Shown: positions 41,224-50,654 of the stretch, in pieces
Layout of the letters: each line of letters begins with the position of its first letter
Numbering within the stretch: the stretch's first letter is position 1
Assembly (NCBI RefSeq): GCF_001612845.1
Contig: NZ_BDBF01000011.1
Coordinates: 62,001-126,000 of the forward strand
DNA length: 64,000 nucleotides
Origin: Nocardia elegans NBRC 108235
GTDB taxonomy: Bacteria > Actinomycetota > Actinomycetes > Mycobacteriales > Mycobacteriaceae
Direction of reading: 5' to 3'
Program-made: the position numbers and the translations under genes
The notes under the pieces: generated by a model
Database searches by the model: none
What the model saw: the letters and a program-made list of their open reading frames with translations, nothing else
Told to the model about the DNA's origin: nothing

Positions 41224-42018
41224 ATGAGCGATCACGACCACACCCCCGGCCTCACCATCGTGCGGGACGATCGCGTTTTGCGGGTGACCATCGACAATCC
41301 CGGTCGCAAGAACGCTCTCAGCTACGACGCGATGATCGCTCTCGGTGACACGCTGAGCAACGTGGCGCAGGATTCGTCGATCCGCGTGGTCGTGCTGACC
41401 GGGGCGGGCGGTGACTTCTGCACCGGCGCCGATCTGGCCGCGGCGGCCGCCGAGAAGGAGCGGGGCATCACACCGGAGATGACCATGGACGGCGCGAACC
41501 GCATGGTCCGCTCGATCATCGACGCGCCGGTGCCGGTCATCGCGCGGGTGCGTGGCGCCGCCGCGGGAATCGGTGTGGCGCTGGCGCTTTCCGCCGATTT
41601 CACCTATGCGAGCGAGGAGGCCTATCTGCTGCAGGCCTTCATCAACATCGGCCTGATGCCCGACGGTGGCGCCGCCGCGCTGGTGGCCGCGGCATCCGGG
41701 CGGGCGCTGGCGGCGGAGCTGGCGCTGCTCGGGGAGCGGCTGCCGGTCACCGAGGCGTACCGGCGCGGGCTGCTGGCCGGGGTCCTGCCCGCCGACGAAC
41801 TCGATGCGAAGGTCGAAGCTGTGGCCGCCAAACTCGCCCACGGCCCGCGCCGCGCCCTCGAACTCACCAAGCGCACCCTCAACCGCGCCGCGCTGGCCTC
41901 GCTGGACGAGGCGCTCGCCGCCGAGAAGGCCGGGCAGGCCGAGTTGCTGCGCGGACCCGATTTCGCCGAGGGCGCCGCGGCGATGCTGGGCAAGCGCAAA
42001 GCGGTGTTCGCGCACTAG
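41224..42018 (+). CDS. Enoyl-CoA hydratase/isomerase-family protein (crotonase fold)
   Basis: A 264-residue crotonase-fold protein. The CoA/oxyanion strands are clear in VVVLTGAGGDFCTGADL (about residues 56-72) and RVRGAAAGIGVALALSADF (about 108-126). The two Glu residues of rat enoyl-CoA hydratase (in GGGCEL and QPE) are replaced: the first site reads GIGVAL and the second YLLQAF. An Asp is retained in INIGLMPDGG, as in PaaG-type isomerases, so isomerisation of an acyl-CoA is more likely than hydration. GGGAGTAACC precedes the ATG. Control by the divergent double-TetR regulator is likely. Confidence 0.87.
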   Translation: MSDHDHTPGLTIVRDDRVLRVTIDNPGRKNALSYDAMIALGDTLSNVAQDSSIRVVVLTGAGGDFCTGADLAAAAAEKERGITPEMTMDGANRMVRSIIDAPVPVIARVRGAAAGIGVALALSADFTYASEEAYLLQAFINIGLMPDGGAAALVAAASGRALAAELALLGERLPVTEAYRRGLLAGVLPADELDAKVEAVAAKLAHGPRRALELTKRTLNRAALASLDEALAAEKAGQAELLRGPDFAEGAAAMLGKRKAVFAH

Positions 42019-42165
42019 GACGCCCAAGCCGAACCAGCGGCCGCGGTGAGCGCTGCGCCGCAGCGTGTTTCGGCGGCCGAAGTAGCCGGCGGGGAGATGT
42101 TCGGGCCGGAGGCGGCCACCTACTCGGCCACCGAGCGCGACTCGTCGCCGTCGCTGCCCGGGTGG

Positions 42166-43401
42166 CTAGCCTCCCACGCTCCCGTCCTCCGGAAGCGCCG
42201 CGTCGAGCATCTGGTCCGGCGTCGCCGCCGGATAGTCGTAGCCCACCCAGCGGTTGCGGTTCGCCCAGCCGACCAGGTCGTATCGCCAGCGGAACGGCCA
42301 GGTTCGCGACACCGTCATGAACAGCACCACGCCCAGTGCCGCGTAGTCGTCGTGCGCCGACAGCAGTGCCCGCTGCTGGCGCGGGGAGGCGGTGAAGAAG
42401 GCCTCGAACATCGAGATCGACTGCGCGGTCGTCAACCGCCCCAAGCCGTAGAGGCCGCGCATCCGCATCCAGTACACCAGCCGGGCCTGCCACGGCCACA
42501 GCGCCGCGACCGGATCGGAACCGGTGCGCACCGCATCGACCAGCGTGTCGACCAGGGCGAACGAATCGGCGACGCTGTAGCCGGTGCACGGATGCATCAT
42601 TCCGCCGCGGGAGCCGAACGGAACCGGGTCGTTTCCGCGCACCGAACCACGCATCGGCGGGGGTGGCTGATCCAGCGGATAGTGCGCGGCCTCGGACGGC
42701 TCGTCACCGCGCAGCCGGATGCCGTGCGAGGCGAGTCGATGCAGGGTGCGCCGGCGCAGTTCGTGCTGCGGCATGCCGCCGCGCAGGCCGAGACTGGTCT
42801 CCTCGAAGATCACCGTGCCGTCGCCGAGCGGGACGGCGTACAGGAACGAGGGCGGCTCGTCCGGACCCGCGCCGTTCTCGTCGCGCCAATCCAGCAGCAG
42901 CCCTTCGCCGTCGCCGACCATCGGCGCCGCCCGTTCGGCGTCGACGAAGATGCCGTGCGCGCTGGCGGTGCGCCGCGCCCCCGGCGACGCCAGCCCGCGG
43001 GTGTCCACCACCGTGGCGGCCGTGATCGTGCTGCCGTCCTGCAGGTCGACGCGATGAGCATCGACAGAGGTAGCGCGACCGGCCAGCACGGTGGCATCGT
43101 CTAGAGGTAGCGCATCGCGTAGCCCGGGCTTGGAGAGTACGCAGTACGGCCTTTCGATTCGATGCGGCGTCTGCGTCCAGACGGTGGGCGCCTCGATGCG
43201 CTGGGCGATCGCGCTGTGTGGCAGCCACGCGGGCAGTTCGTCGACCCAGCAGGAGAAGGTCGGCGGCCACAGCCGCTCGGGCCGCGGGTCCACCGCCACC
43301 ACCTCGAGCCCCGCCCGCATCGCGCGGTGCGCGACGGCACGGCCGGTCGGCCCGAGCCCGACCACGCACAGATCGGCTCGACGGACATGCTGCGCACTCA
43401 T
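42166..43401 (-). CDS. Lycopene cyclase-family FAD-dependent protein
   Basis: A 411-residue flavoprotein of the plant/bacterial lycopene beta-cyclase (CrtL/CrtY) family. It begins with a Rossmann motif DLCVVGLGPTGRAVAHRA, has the FEETSL motif in VPLGDGTVIFEETSLG near residue 205 (the acidic pair implicated in cyclisation), and GGMMHPCTGYSVADS near 285, matching the family GGMxHPxTGY signature. The ATG at 43401 has GGGAG upstream. Lycopene cyclases convert the psi ends of lycopene to beta rings at the membrane. No other carotenoid gene (crtB, crtI, crtE) is seen in the window. Divergent from the second mycolyltransferase gene. Confidence 0.85.
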   Translation of the reverse strand: MSAQHVRRADLCVVGLGPTGRAVAHRAMRAGLEVVAVDPRPERLWPPTFSCWVDELPAWLPHSAIAQRIEAPTVWTQTPHRIERPYCVLSKPGLRDALPLDDATVLAGRATSVDAHRVDLQDGSTITAATVVDTRGLASPGARRTASAHGIFVDAERAAPMVGDGEGLLLDWRDENGAGPDEPPSFLYAVPLGDGTVIFEETSLGLRGGMPQHELRRRTLHRLASHGIRLRGDEPSEAAHYPLDQPPPPMRGSVRGNDPVPFGSRGGMMHPCTGYSVADSFALVDTLVDAVRTGSDPVAALWPWQARLVYWMRMRGLYGLGRLTTAQSISMFEAFFTASPRQQRALLSAHDDYAALGVVLFMTVSRTWPFRWRYDLVGWANRNRWVGYDYPAATPDQMLDAALPEDGSVGG

Positions 43402-43573
43402 GGCCGCATTCTCCCAGTCCGGCCCCGCATCGCTGCGGGGGCCGTGGATGTTACGCCCCGAAAACTCGTGGCGTAGCAATTCGCGTCGTGAAATGCGTTG
43501 GGGCAGTTCATAACCTGAGACCACGGGCGCCGTCGGGCGTGCTCGCCGATTGCTGGTGGCCAGGGAGAACGAT

Positions 43574-44629
43574 ATGCGAAGGTTTCGAGACACGGGGCGG
43601 GCTCCGCGGCACAGATCAATGCCGCGGATGATGAGTACGGCGGTGGTGGCCGCCGCCGCTCTGCTGATGTGCCAGGGGAACGGTGCGGCCGATCCCCCGC
43701 CGGCGCCCGGTCCGACCGGCTCGGACTCGGCGATCGTCCGGGTCCGCGCCGACGATCCGCGCCATCAGTCGTTGTTCGTGCACTCCGCGGCGATGGGGCA
43801 GGACATCGAAGTGCAGGTGCAGCGGGCCGCCGATACGAGCGCTCCGCGTCCGGTGCTGTATCTGTTGCTCGGCGCCGGCGGCGGTCTCGACGGCTCGACC
43901 TGGGCGACGAAAACCGATGCGCTGAAATTCCTCGCCGACAAGAACGTCAACGTGGTGACGCCGATCGGTGGCATGTTCAGCTATTACGCCGACTGGCAGC
44001 GCGACGATCCGCACCTGGGTCGCAACAAGTGGCGCACTTTCCTGACGCAGGAACTGCCGCCGCTTCTGAACACGTATCTGGATGCCAACGGCCGCAACGG
44101 AATTGCCGGCTATTCGATGTCGGCCACCACGACCTTGGCGCTCGCAGCGACCGCCGGGGACCTGTTCTCCGCGGTCGGCTCCTACAGCGGATGCGCGCAG
44201 ACCTCCGATCCGGTCGGACAGGAATTCGTCCGGCTCACGGTCGAGACGTGGGGATGGGGCAATGCCGAGAACATGTGGGGACCGCCCGGCGATCCGGACT
44301 GGGTCGGCAACGATCCCTACGTACACGCGGAGGGCCTGCGCGGCAAGGCCATCTACATCGCGAACGGCAGCGGACTGCCCGGGCCCTACGACACCTTGAA
44401 CGGCGAATACTCGCTGCCCGGGGAATGGGGTTACGCCAATCAGCTCGTGCTCGGCGGCATCATCGAATCGGCGACGAACTACTGCGCCCACAACATGCAG
44501 GCACGGCTGGACTCGCTGAACATCCCCGCCACCTATGACTTCCGGCCGACCGGCACGCACTCCTGGGGTTACTGGCAGGACGACCTCAAGAAATCGTGGC
44601 CGGTGCTGGCCTCGGGCCTGGGACTGTAA
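43574..44629 (+). CDS. Secreted mycolyltransferase / antigen-85-family esterase, second copy
   Basis: A 351-residue paralogue of the enzyme at 30587-31660. A basic N-terminus is followed by a hydrophobic signal core, and a predicted mature start lies after CQGNGAADPPPAPG. The nucleophile is Ser181 in GYSMSA (the usual second Gly is Ala here), and GTHSWGYWQDDL gives the catalytic His near the C-terminus. The role is extracellular mycolate transfer. AGGGAG six bases before the ATG at 43574 decides the start over the TTG at 43550. A secreted lipase gene begins three bases after its stop, so the two are probably co-translated. Confidence 0.9.
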   Translation: MRRFRDTGRAPRHRSMPRMMSTAVVAAAALLMCQGNGAADPPPAPGPTGSDSAIVRVRADDPRHQSLFVHSAAMGQDIEVQVQRAADTSAPRPVLYLLLGAGGGLDGSTWATKTDALKFLADKNVNVVTPIGGMFSYYADWQRDDPHLGRNKWRTFLTQELPPLLNTYLDANGRNGIAGYSMSATTTLALAATAGDLFSAVGSYSGCAQTSDPVGQEFVRLTVETWGWGNAENMWGPPGDPDWVGNDPYVHAEGLRGKAIYIANGSGLPGPYDTLNGEYSLPGEWGYANQLVLGGIIESATNYCAHNMQARLDSLNIPATYDFRPTGTHSWGYWQDDLKKSWPVLASGLGL

Positions 44630-44632
44630 TCG

Positions 44633-45574
44633 ATGCGCGGCGATCGCAATCCCACTGCGCGCGCGATACTCGCGCTGGTCCTGGGGGCGTTGATCGTCTG
44701 GGCCGGCGCCCGTGCGCCCCAGGCCGCGGCCTTCCCGGCCGAAGTGCCGTATTTGCCGGGCGCCAACGATTTCGGCTGCCGGACCACCGCGGACAAGCCC
44801 TATCCGGTGATTCTGGCCCACGGCGCAGCCACCGACGCCGGGCGCAGTTTCGCCGTACTCGCACCGCAATTGCACCGGCTCGGCTTCTGTGTTTTCGCCG
44901 CCGATGTGGGACGACTGCCGTTGTCGAATCTGGGCGCCAACGGTGTGCCCGATCCGAAATGGGCGGGCTTGGGTCCCGCGGCCGCGGCGGTGGAGGGCAA
45001 CGGCATCTACGGCGTGGCCGATATCGCCACGCAGGCAACGGAATTGGGCGCCTTCGTCGCACGGGTCCTGGATGCGACCGGAGCGGCGAAGGTCGTCATG
45101 GTCGGCCATTCCACCGGTGGCACGGATATTCGTGAATTCGTGCGCCACCGCCCCGAGCAGGTGGCGAGCGTGGTCACCGTCGGCACGCCGTATCGCGGAT
45201 CGACCTTCGCCGGCCTGCCGGCGATGTTCCCCTTCTACGGCGCGCTGGGCATGGACGGACCGGCGGTCGCGGCGCAGGTCTTCGGACCCGCCGGAGCCGA
45301 ACAGGCGCCGGGAACGCCGACCCTGAATCGGTTGAACGCCGACGGTGAGACCCATCCGGGAATCCGCTACACCGCCATCGCCAGCCGCGACGATACGGTC
45401 ATCACCCCGCCCGAGACGGCCCTGTTGAGCGATCCGCAGGGCGGCAACCGAAACATCTGGCTGCAGGACGGATGCCCCGCCCTCGTCGTCGCCCACGACG
45501 CGATGCTGTCGGATCCGCGCGCGCTCGCCGAAATCACCGCCGCCGTCGCGGGCACGCCGCCCCCGCCCTGCTGA
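44633..45574 (+). CDS. Secreted lipase/esterase (alpha/beta hydrolase), copy 1
   Basis: A 313-residue protein with a signal peptide (AILALVLGALIVWAGARAPQAAA) and a lipase fold: KPYPVILAHGAATDAGRSF gives the oxyanion strand, Ser160 is the nucleophile in GHSTGG, and Asp and His candidates follow in ASRDDTVITP and VVAHDAML. It resembles class-2 type secreted triacylglycerol lipases of actinomycetes. Four cysteines are seen, including one at the very C-terminus after PPPP, suggesting disulfides in the exported protein. The ATG lies three bases after the mycolyltransferase stop. A close tandem duplicate follows. Confidence 0.88.
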   Translation: MRGDRNPTARAILALVLGALIVWAGARAPQAAAFPAEVPYLPGANDFGCRTTADKPYPVILAHGAATDAGRSFAVLAPQLHRLGFCVFAADVGRLPLSNLGANGVPDPKWAGLGPAAAAVEGNGIYGVADIATQATELGAFVARVLDATGAAKVVMVGHSTGGTDIREFVRHRPEQVASVVTVGTPYRGSTFAGLPAMFPFYGALGMDGPAVAAQVFGPAGAEQAPGTPTLNRLNADGETHPGIRYTAIASRDDTVITPPETALLSDPQGGNRNIWLQDGCPALVVAHDAMLSDPRALAEITAAVAGTPPPPC

Positions 45575-45635
45575 GGGCGCTGATTCGTCACCGGGCGCCC
45601 AGGTGTGGCCGGACGGCGGCGAGCAATCCTTCCGC

Positions 45636-45650
45636 TACCCTGGGCTGCCA
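45636..45650 (+). promoter_or_regulatory. Candidate leaderless promoter for lipase copy 2
   Basis: TACCCT at 45636-45641 fits the actinobacterial TANNNT -10 pattern and lies eight bases before the ATG at 45650. No Shine-Dalgarno sequence is visible there. The second lipase may thus be transcribed on its own as well as by read-through. Confidence 0.35.
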
Positions 45651-46582
45651 TGAGTGCGGTGCGGTTCGCCACGATCTCCGTGCTCCTGTGCGCGCTGATC
45701 GCCGTCGCGGCCGGCCGCGCGCCGCGAGCGCACGCCTTCGCGATGGACGTTCCGCCGCTGGCCGGGGCGAACGATTTCTCCTGTCGCCCGACCCGTGACA
45801 AGCCATATCCGGTGATCCTGGCGCACGGTGCGGCGACCGACGCCCAGCGCAGCTTCGGCGCGCTGGCCCCGGCGCTGCGCAGCCAGGGCTACTGCGTCTT
45901 CGCCGCCGATGTGGGACGGGTACCGCTGCCGACGTTCGGCCTGAACGGTGTCTCCGATGCCGGCTGGCCCGGATTGGGCCCGGTCGCCGCGGCCGTGCAG
46001 GGCAACGTCGTCTACGGCGTGGCCGATATCGGCTCGCAAGCGGTGCAACTGGCCGCGTTCGTCGCCATGGTGCGCGGGGTGACCGGCGCGTCGAAGGTCG
46101 AGATGGTGGGGCATTCGACCGGCGGCACCGAGATTCGGGAGTATGTGCGCCGCCATCCCGGCGTGGTGGACAGCGTGGTCACAGTCGGCACGCCCTACCG
46201 GGGTTCGACCTTCGACGGCCTGCCGAAAATGTTCCCGTTCTACGGGGCCATCGGCATGGACGGCGAGCAGACCGCGGCCCAGGTCTTCGGTCCCGCAGGC
46301 GCCGAGCAGGTTCCGGGCACGCCGACATTGACCCGGCTCAACGCCCACGGCGAAACCGAGCCCGGGATCCGCTACACCGCGATCGCGAGCCGCACCGACG
46401 AGGTGATCACCCCGGCGGAGACCGCATTGCTGGCCGATCCGCAGGGCGACAACCGCAATATCTGGATCCAGGACGGGTGCCCGGGGCTGGCGGTCAGCCA
46501 CAACGAACTGCTGTCGAATCCGCGCGCGATCGCCGAGATCACGGCCGCGGTCGCCGGCGCGCCGCCGCCTCCGCCCTGCTGA
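45650..46582 (+). CDS. Secreted lipase/esterase (alpha/beta hydrolase), copy 2
   Basis: A 310-residue tandem duplicate of the preceding lipase. The signal peptide (FATISVLLCALIAVAAG, cleavage near AHAF) is followed by the same KPYPVILAHGAATDAQRSF strand, Ser156 in GHSTGG, VVTVGTPYRGSTFDGLP and a terminal PPPPPC. The two proteins stay colinear over their whole mature length, so they arose by local duplication. The ATG at 45650 is chosen because it starts a normal signal peptide. The 3' end meets the convergent DUF4442 gene 14 bp away. Confidence 0.88.
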   Translation: MSAVRFATISVLLCALIAVAAGRAPRAHAFAMDVPPLAGANDFSCRPTRDKPYPVILAHGAATDAQRSFGALAPALRSQGYCVFAADVGRVPLPTFGLNGVSDAGWPGLGPVAAAVQGNVVYGVADIGSQAVQLAAFVAMVRGVTGASKVEMVGHSTGGTEIREYVRRHPGVVDSVVTVGTPYRGSTFDGLPKMFPFYGAIGMDGEQTAAQVFGPAGAEQVPGTPTLTRLNAHGETEPGIRYTAIASRTDEVITPAETALLADPQGDNRNIWIQDGCPGLAVSHNELLSNPRAIAEITAAVAGAPPPPPC

Positions 46583-46596
46583 GCCGGGCCGATCGG

Positions 46597-47073
46597 CTAC
46601 TTCGGCGTCACCCAGGTGGTGATGTCGGCGTGCACCACCTCGACGCCGTGTTTGTCGTAGATCGACACCGGGACGACCACTTCCGTCCCTTCGGTGAGGG
46701 CCGGGAAGTCCGGAATCCGGTCGAGCTTCGCGACCGCGCGCAGGCCGGATTCCGCCTTGGCCAGGTATTGCACGTTCATCGCCTTGGGGATCCAGCGGTG
46801 GGTGGTCGGAACCGTCGCCTCGCTCAGCATGCCCATCGCGACCTCGGCCAGATTGCAGGCCGCGATCGCGTGGAAGGTGCCCAGGTGATTGTGGATCCCG
46901 AACCACTTGGGCGCGGTGACCTCGCACAATCCCGGTTCCAGCCGCACGACGTTCGGCACGACCGTGCCGAAGTAGGGGACGCGGGCGATCATGCCGACCG
47001 AGAACAGGGCATGTCCGAGGCGGTTGTCGGGGAGCTTCTTCCAGCCGCGGTAGGTAGCGGTCTCTGTGGTCAT
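46597..47073 (-). CDS. DUF4442 hotdog-fold protein (putative acyl thioesterase)
   Basis: A complete 158-residue DUF4442 protein. The pattern is VRLEPGLCEVTAPKWFGIHNHLGTFHAIAACNLAEVAMGML followed by THRWIPKAMNVQYLAKAESGLRA, typical of the family, with a hotdog-fold central helix after the HNHLGT turn. These proteins are related to PaaI-type thioesterases, but no member with defined activity can be named. It shares its family with the truncated gene at the left edge of the window. A 7+7 bp palindrome overlaps its start region. AAGGTG six bases before the ATG could be a Shine-Dalgarno sequence, or the same bases (TAAGGT) could be the -10 of a leaderless promoter. Confidence 0.85.
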   Translation of the reverse strand: MTTETATYRGWKKLPDNRLGHALFSVGMIARVPYFGTVVPNVVRLEPGLCEVTAPKWFGIHNHLGTFHAIAACNLAEVAMGMLSEATVPTTHRWIPKAMNVQYLAKAESGLRAVAKLDRIPDFPALTEGTEVVVPVSIYDKHGVEVVHADITTWVTPK

Positions 47074-47081
47074 GGCAACAC

Positions 47082-47097
47082 CTTACTCTGGAGTAAG
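47082..47097. promoter_or_regulatory. Palindrome CTTACTC-TG-GAGTAAG at the DUF4442 promoter
   Basis: Two 7-bp arms separated by two bases lie 9-24 bp upstream of the DUF4442 ATG and overlap the only promoter-like TANNNT boxes there. The size and symmetry suit a TetR-family operator. No TetR gene is adjacent; the nearest is the double-TetR gene 6 kb away, and its own repeated site is different. Confidence 0.5.
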
Positions 47098-47173
47098 TTC
47101 GACGCGTCGCCGCACGGTCCGGTACCGTCCGACCAGGGCCGCGGCGCGTCCGCCGGGGCGGACGACCCCCGAT

Positions 47174-47205
47174 TTGGAGTGGGTGGGGGGCCTCGGGCAT
47201 ACTGT
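47174..47205 (+). promoter_or_regulatory. Promoter of the S10 ribosomal operon
   Basis: TTGGAG at 47174-47179 and CATACT at 47198-47203 are 18 bp apart, and TACTGT at 47200-47205 also fits the -10 pattern. This is the best promoter-like pair in the 441 bp before rpsJ and implies a start near 47210. Confidence 0.6.
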
Positions 47206-47209
47206 TCGG

Positions 47210-47538
47210 GTTGCCTGCAGCGGTGGTGTGTGTCCATCGCCGGTAGGTGAGCAGGACCCACTGAGTATCGGCGTCGAGTCCGGCGCGGGTACGTCCGGGA
47301 CGAAGTTCCGAGACCCAACAGGTGAGATATGCCCGGGGTCGAAGAATGAGCGGAGAGGCGACACGCCCGACCGCGTGGACCGGAAGAACCATGACAGATG
47401 AACAGCGGCGATGGATCGGGTGCGCCCCGGTCGTGTTGGTGGCTGATGCGTCTTCGTGTGTTCGGGCTGTGCAAATGAGGGTGGTTCGGGAGCGAAAGCT
47501 CCTGGGTCACAACGTAAGCGGAGAAAAGGACACTCAGC
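47210..47538 (+). other. Long 5' leader of the S10 operon
   Basis: About 330 nt lie between the predicted transcription start and the GTG of rpsJ with no credible gene. A small hairpin GGAGC-GAAA-GCTCC (47489-47502) with a GNRA tetraloop sits 36 nt before the start codon, and AAAGGA (47524-47529) is the ribosome-binding site. Such long leaders often carry ribosomal-protein feedback structures. No known leader family was recognised. Confidence 0.45.
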
Positions 47539-47844
47539 GTGGCGGGACAGAAGATCCGCATCAGGCTCAAGGCCTACGACCATGAGGCGATCGATGCGTC
47601 TGCACGCAAGATCGTCGAGACGGTGACCCGCACCGGTGCCCGCGTCGTCGGGCCGGTGCCGTTGCCGACCGAGAAGAACGTGTATTGCGTCATCCGCTCG
47701 CCGCACAAGTACAAGGACTCGCGCGAGCACTTCGAGATGCGCACGCACAAGCGGCTGATCGACATCCTCGACCCGACGCCGAAGACGGTCGACGCGCTCA
47801 TGCGCATCGATCTGCCGGCCAGCGTCGACGTCAACATTCAGTGA
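47539..47844 (+). CDS. rpsJ: 30S ribosomal protein S10
   Basis: A 101-residue S10 with the hallmark [64 protein letters not shown]10 is in the 30S head and is also the NusE partner in antitermination. The GTG start, preceded by AAAGGA, is the same codon used in mycobacterial homologues. It is the first gene of the operon, with a long untranslated leader, and rplC follows after 14 bp. Confidence 0.98.
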   Translation: MAGQKIRIRLKAYDHEAIDASARKIVETVTRTGARVVGPVPLPTEKNVYCVIRSPHKYKDSREHFEMRTHKRLIDILDPTPKTVDALMRIDLPASVDVNIQ

Positions 47845-47858
47845 CGGGGATTGCAGAT

Positions 47859-48524
47859 ATGACTGACAACAAGAACAGGCCGGCGGCCGGCATCCTGGGC
47901 ACCAAGCTCGGCATGACCCAGGTGTTCGACGAGAAGAACCGCGTCGTTCCGGTGACCGTCGTCAAGGCCGGACCGAACGTCGTGACCCAGATCCGCACCG
48001 AGGAGCGCGACGGCTACTCCGCCGTTCAGCTCGCCTTCGGCGCGATCGACCCGCGCAAGGTGACCAAGCCCGTCGCCGGGCAGTTCACCAAGGCCGGTGT
48101 CACCCCGCGTCGCCACGTCGCCGAGATCCGCGTCGCCGACGCCGCCGCGTTCGAGGTGGGCCAGGAACTGTCGGCGGATGTCTTCGAAGAGGGCACCTAC
48201 GTCGACGTGACCGGCACCAGCAAGGGCAAGGGCTACGCCGGTGTCATGAAGCGCCACGGCTTCCGTGGCCAGGGCGCCGCCCACGGTGCGCAGGCCGTGC
48301 ACCGCCGGCCGGGCTCCATCGGTGGTTGCTCCACCCCGGGCCGCGTGTTCAAGGGCATGCGGATGGCCGGCCGGATGGGTAACGACCGCGTGACCACGCA
48401 GAACCTCTCGGTCCACAAGGTGGACGCCGAGAACGGCCTGCTGCTGATCAAGGGCGCGATCCCGGGCCGCAAGGGCGGCATCGTGATCGTCAAGAGTGCT
48501 GCGAAGGGTGGTGCCCGGGCATGA
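47859..48524 (+). CDS. rplC: 50S ribosomal protein L3
   Basis: A 221-residue L3: [15 protein letters not shown] at the start, then [25 protein letters not shown] with the loop that reaches the peptidyl transferase region, and [22 protein letters not shown]. It initiates assembly of the 50S subunit. The ATG at 47859 has GGGGA upstream. Its stop overlaps the rplD start (ATGA), so the two are coupled. Confidence 0.98.
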   Translation: MTDNKNRPAAGILGTKLGMTQVFDEKNRVVPVTVVKAGPNVVTQIRTEERDGYSAVQLAFGAIDPRKVTKPVAGQFTKAGVTPRRHVAEIRVADAAAFEVGQELSADVFEEGTYVDVTGTSKGKGYAGVMKRHGFRGQGAAHGAQAVHRRPGSIGGCSTPGRVFKGMRMAGRMGNDRVTTQNLSVHKVDAENGLLLIKGAIPGRKGGIVIVKSAAKGGARA

Positions 48525-49192
48525 GCACCGACACTAAGACCAACCTGACGCTTCCGGTGAAAGAGCCGGGCGGCAAGACCAACGGCACCGTCGAGCTCCC
48601 CGCGGAGATCTTCGACGCGACCGCCAACATCGCGCTGATGCACCAGGTCGTCGTGGCCCAGCAGGCCGCGGCTCGCCAGGGCACGCACGCCACCAAGACC
48701 CGCGGCGACGTCCGCGGCGGTGGTAAGAAGCCGTACCGCCAGAAGGGCACCGGCCGCGCCCGCCAGGGTTCGACCCGCGCGCCGCAGTTCACCGGCGGTG
48801 GCACCGTGCACGGCCCGCAGCCGCGCGACTACTCGCAGCGTCTGCCCAAGAAGATGAAGGCCGCCGCCCTGCGTGGCGCCCTGTCGGACCGGGCCCGCAA
48901 CGAGCGCATCCACGTCATCACCGAACTGGTCGCCGGCCAGACGCCGTCCACCAAGGCCGCCAAGAACTTCCTGGCCGAGCTGTCGGACCGCAAGAAGGTT
49001 CTGGTCGTGGTGGGCCGCGAAGATGTCACCGCGTGGAAGAGCGTGGCGAACCTGCAGGGTGTGCACCCGATCGCGCCGGACCAGCTGAACACCTACGACG
49101 TGCTGCTCAGCGACGACGTCGTGTTCAGCGTCGAGGCGCTCAACGCGTTCGTGCACGGCCCGGCCGAGTCTGCACAGGAGGAAAGCAAGTGA
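48521..49192 (+). CDS. rplD: 50S ribosomal protein L4
   Basis: A 223-residue L4, identified by the tunnel-loop segment [40 protein letters not shown] and the [11 protein letters not shown] domain. L4 lines the exit tunnel; in E. coli it also represses the S10 operon, which may or may not hold here. The ATG overlaps the rplC stop and its own stop overlaps the rplW GTG. Confidence 0.98.
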   Translation: MSTDTKTNLTLPVKEPGGKTNGTVELPAEIFDATANIALMHQVVVAQQAAARQGTHATKTRGDVRGGGKKPYRQKGTGRARQGSTRAPQFTGGGTVHGPQPRDYSQRLPKKMKAAALRGALSDRARNERIHVITELVAGQTPSTKAAKNFLAELSDRKKVLVVVGREDVTAWKSVANLQGVHPIAPDQLNTYDVLLSDDVVFSVEALNAFVHGPAESAQEESK

Positions 49193-49494
49193 CCACCATC
49201 GCCGACCCCCGCGACATTCTGCTCGCGCCGGTGATCTCCGAGAAGTCCTACGGGCTGATCGAAGAGGGCACCTACACCTTCCTGGTGCACCCGGACTCGA
49301 ACAAGACGCAGATCAAGATCGCCGTCGAGAAGGTTTTCGGCGTCAAGGTCACCAGCGTCAACACTGCCAACCGTCAGGGCAAGCGCAAGCGGACCCGCTT
49401 CGGTTACGGCCAGCGCAAGAGCACCAAGCGCGCGCTCGTGACCATCTCGGCCGACAGCAAGCCCATCGAGATCTTCGGAGGCCCGGTCGCGTAA
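49189..49494 (+). CDS. rplW: 50S ribosomal protein L23
   Basis: A 101-residue L23: [27 protein letters not shown], then the [37 protein letters not shown] loop. It docks chaperones and the signal recognition particle at the tunnel exit. The GTG at 49189 overlaps the rplD stop (GTGA) and has AGGAGG seven bases upstream, which decides it over longer frames. Confidence 0.97.
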   Translation: MTTIADPRDILLAPVISEKSYGLIEEGTYTFLVHPDSNKTQIKIAVEKVFGVKVTSVNTANRQGKRKRTRFGYGQRKSTKRALVTISADSKPIEIFGGPVA

Positions 49495-49527
49495 GCGGTC
49501 GGATCTTCAGAAAGCAGAGAAGAACTC

Positions 49528-50358
<831 letters not shown>

Positions 50359-50372
50359 GGAGGAGGTTAAAG

Positions 50373-50654
50373 ATGCCACGCAGCCTCAAGAAGGGCCCGT
50401 TCGTCGACGAACACCTCCTCAAGAAGGTGGACGTCCAGAACGAGAAGGGCACCAAGCAGGTCATCAAGACCTGGTCGCGTCGTTCGACCATCATCCCCGA
50501 TTTCATCGGCCACACGTTCTCGGTCCACGACGGCCGCAAGCACGTGCCGGTGTTCGTCTCGGAGAACATGGTCGGGCACAAGCTCGGTGAGTTCGCGCCG
50601 ACCAGGACGTTCCGGAGCCACGTCAAGGAAGATCGGAAGAGCAAGCGGCGATGA
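50373..50654 (+). CDS. rpsS: 30S ribosomal protein S19
   Basis: A 93-residue S19: [20 protein letters not shown] at the start and [14 protein letters not shown]-type central strand, ending with [16 protein letters not shown]. It contacts the A-site finger at the subunit interface. AAGGAGG precedes the ATG. The stop overlaps the rplV start. Confidence 0.98.
   Translation: MPRSLKKGPFVDEHLLKKVDVQNEKGTKQVIKTWSRRSTIIPDFIGHTFSVHDGRKHVPVFVSENMVGHKLGEFAPTRTFRSHVKEDRKSKRR

Noticed and set aside
43616-46500. Long minus-strand frames opposite the mycolyltransferase and lipases
   Set aside because: They have no domain and mirror the coding pattern of three genes with signal peptides and catalytic motifs on the plus strand.
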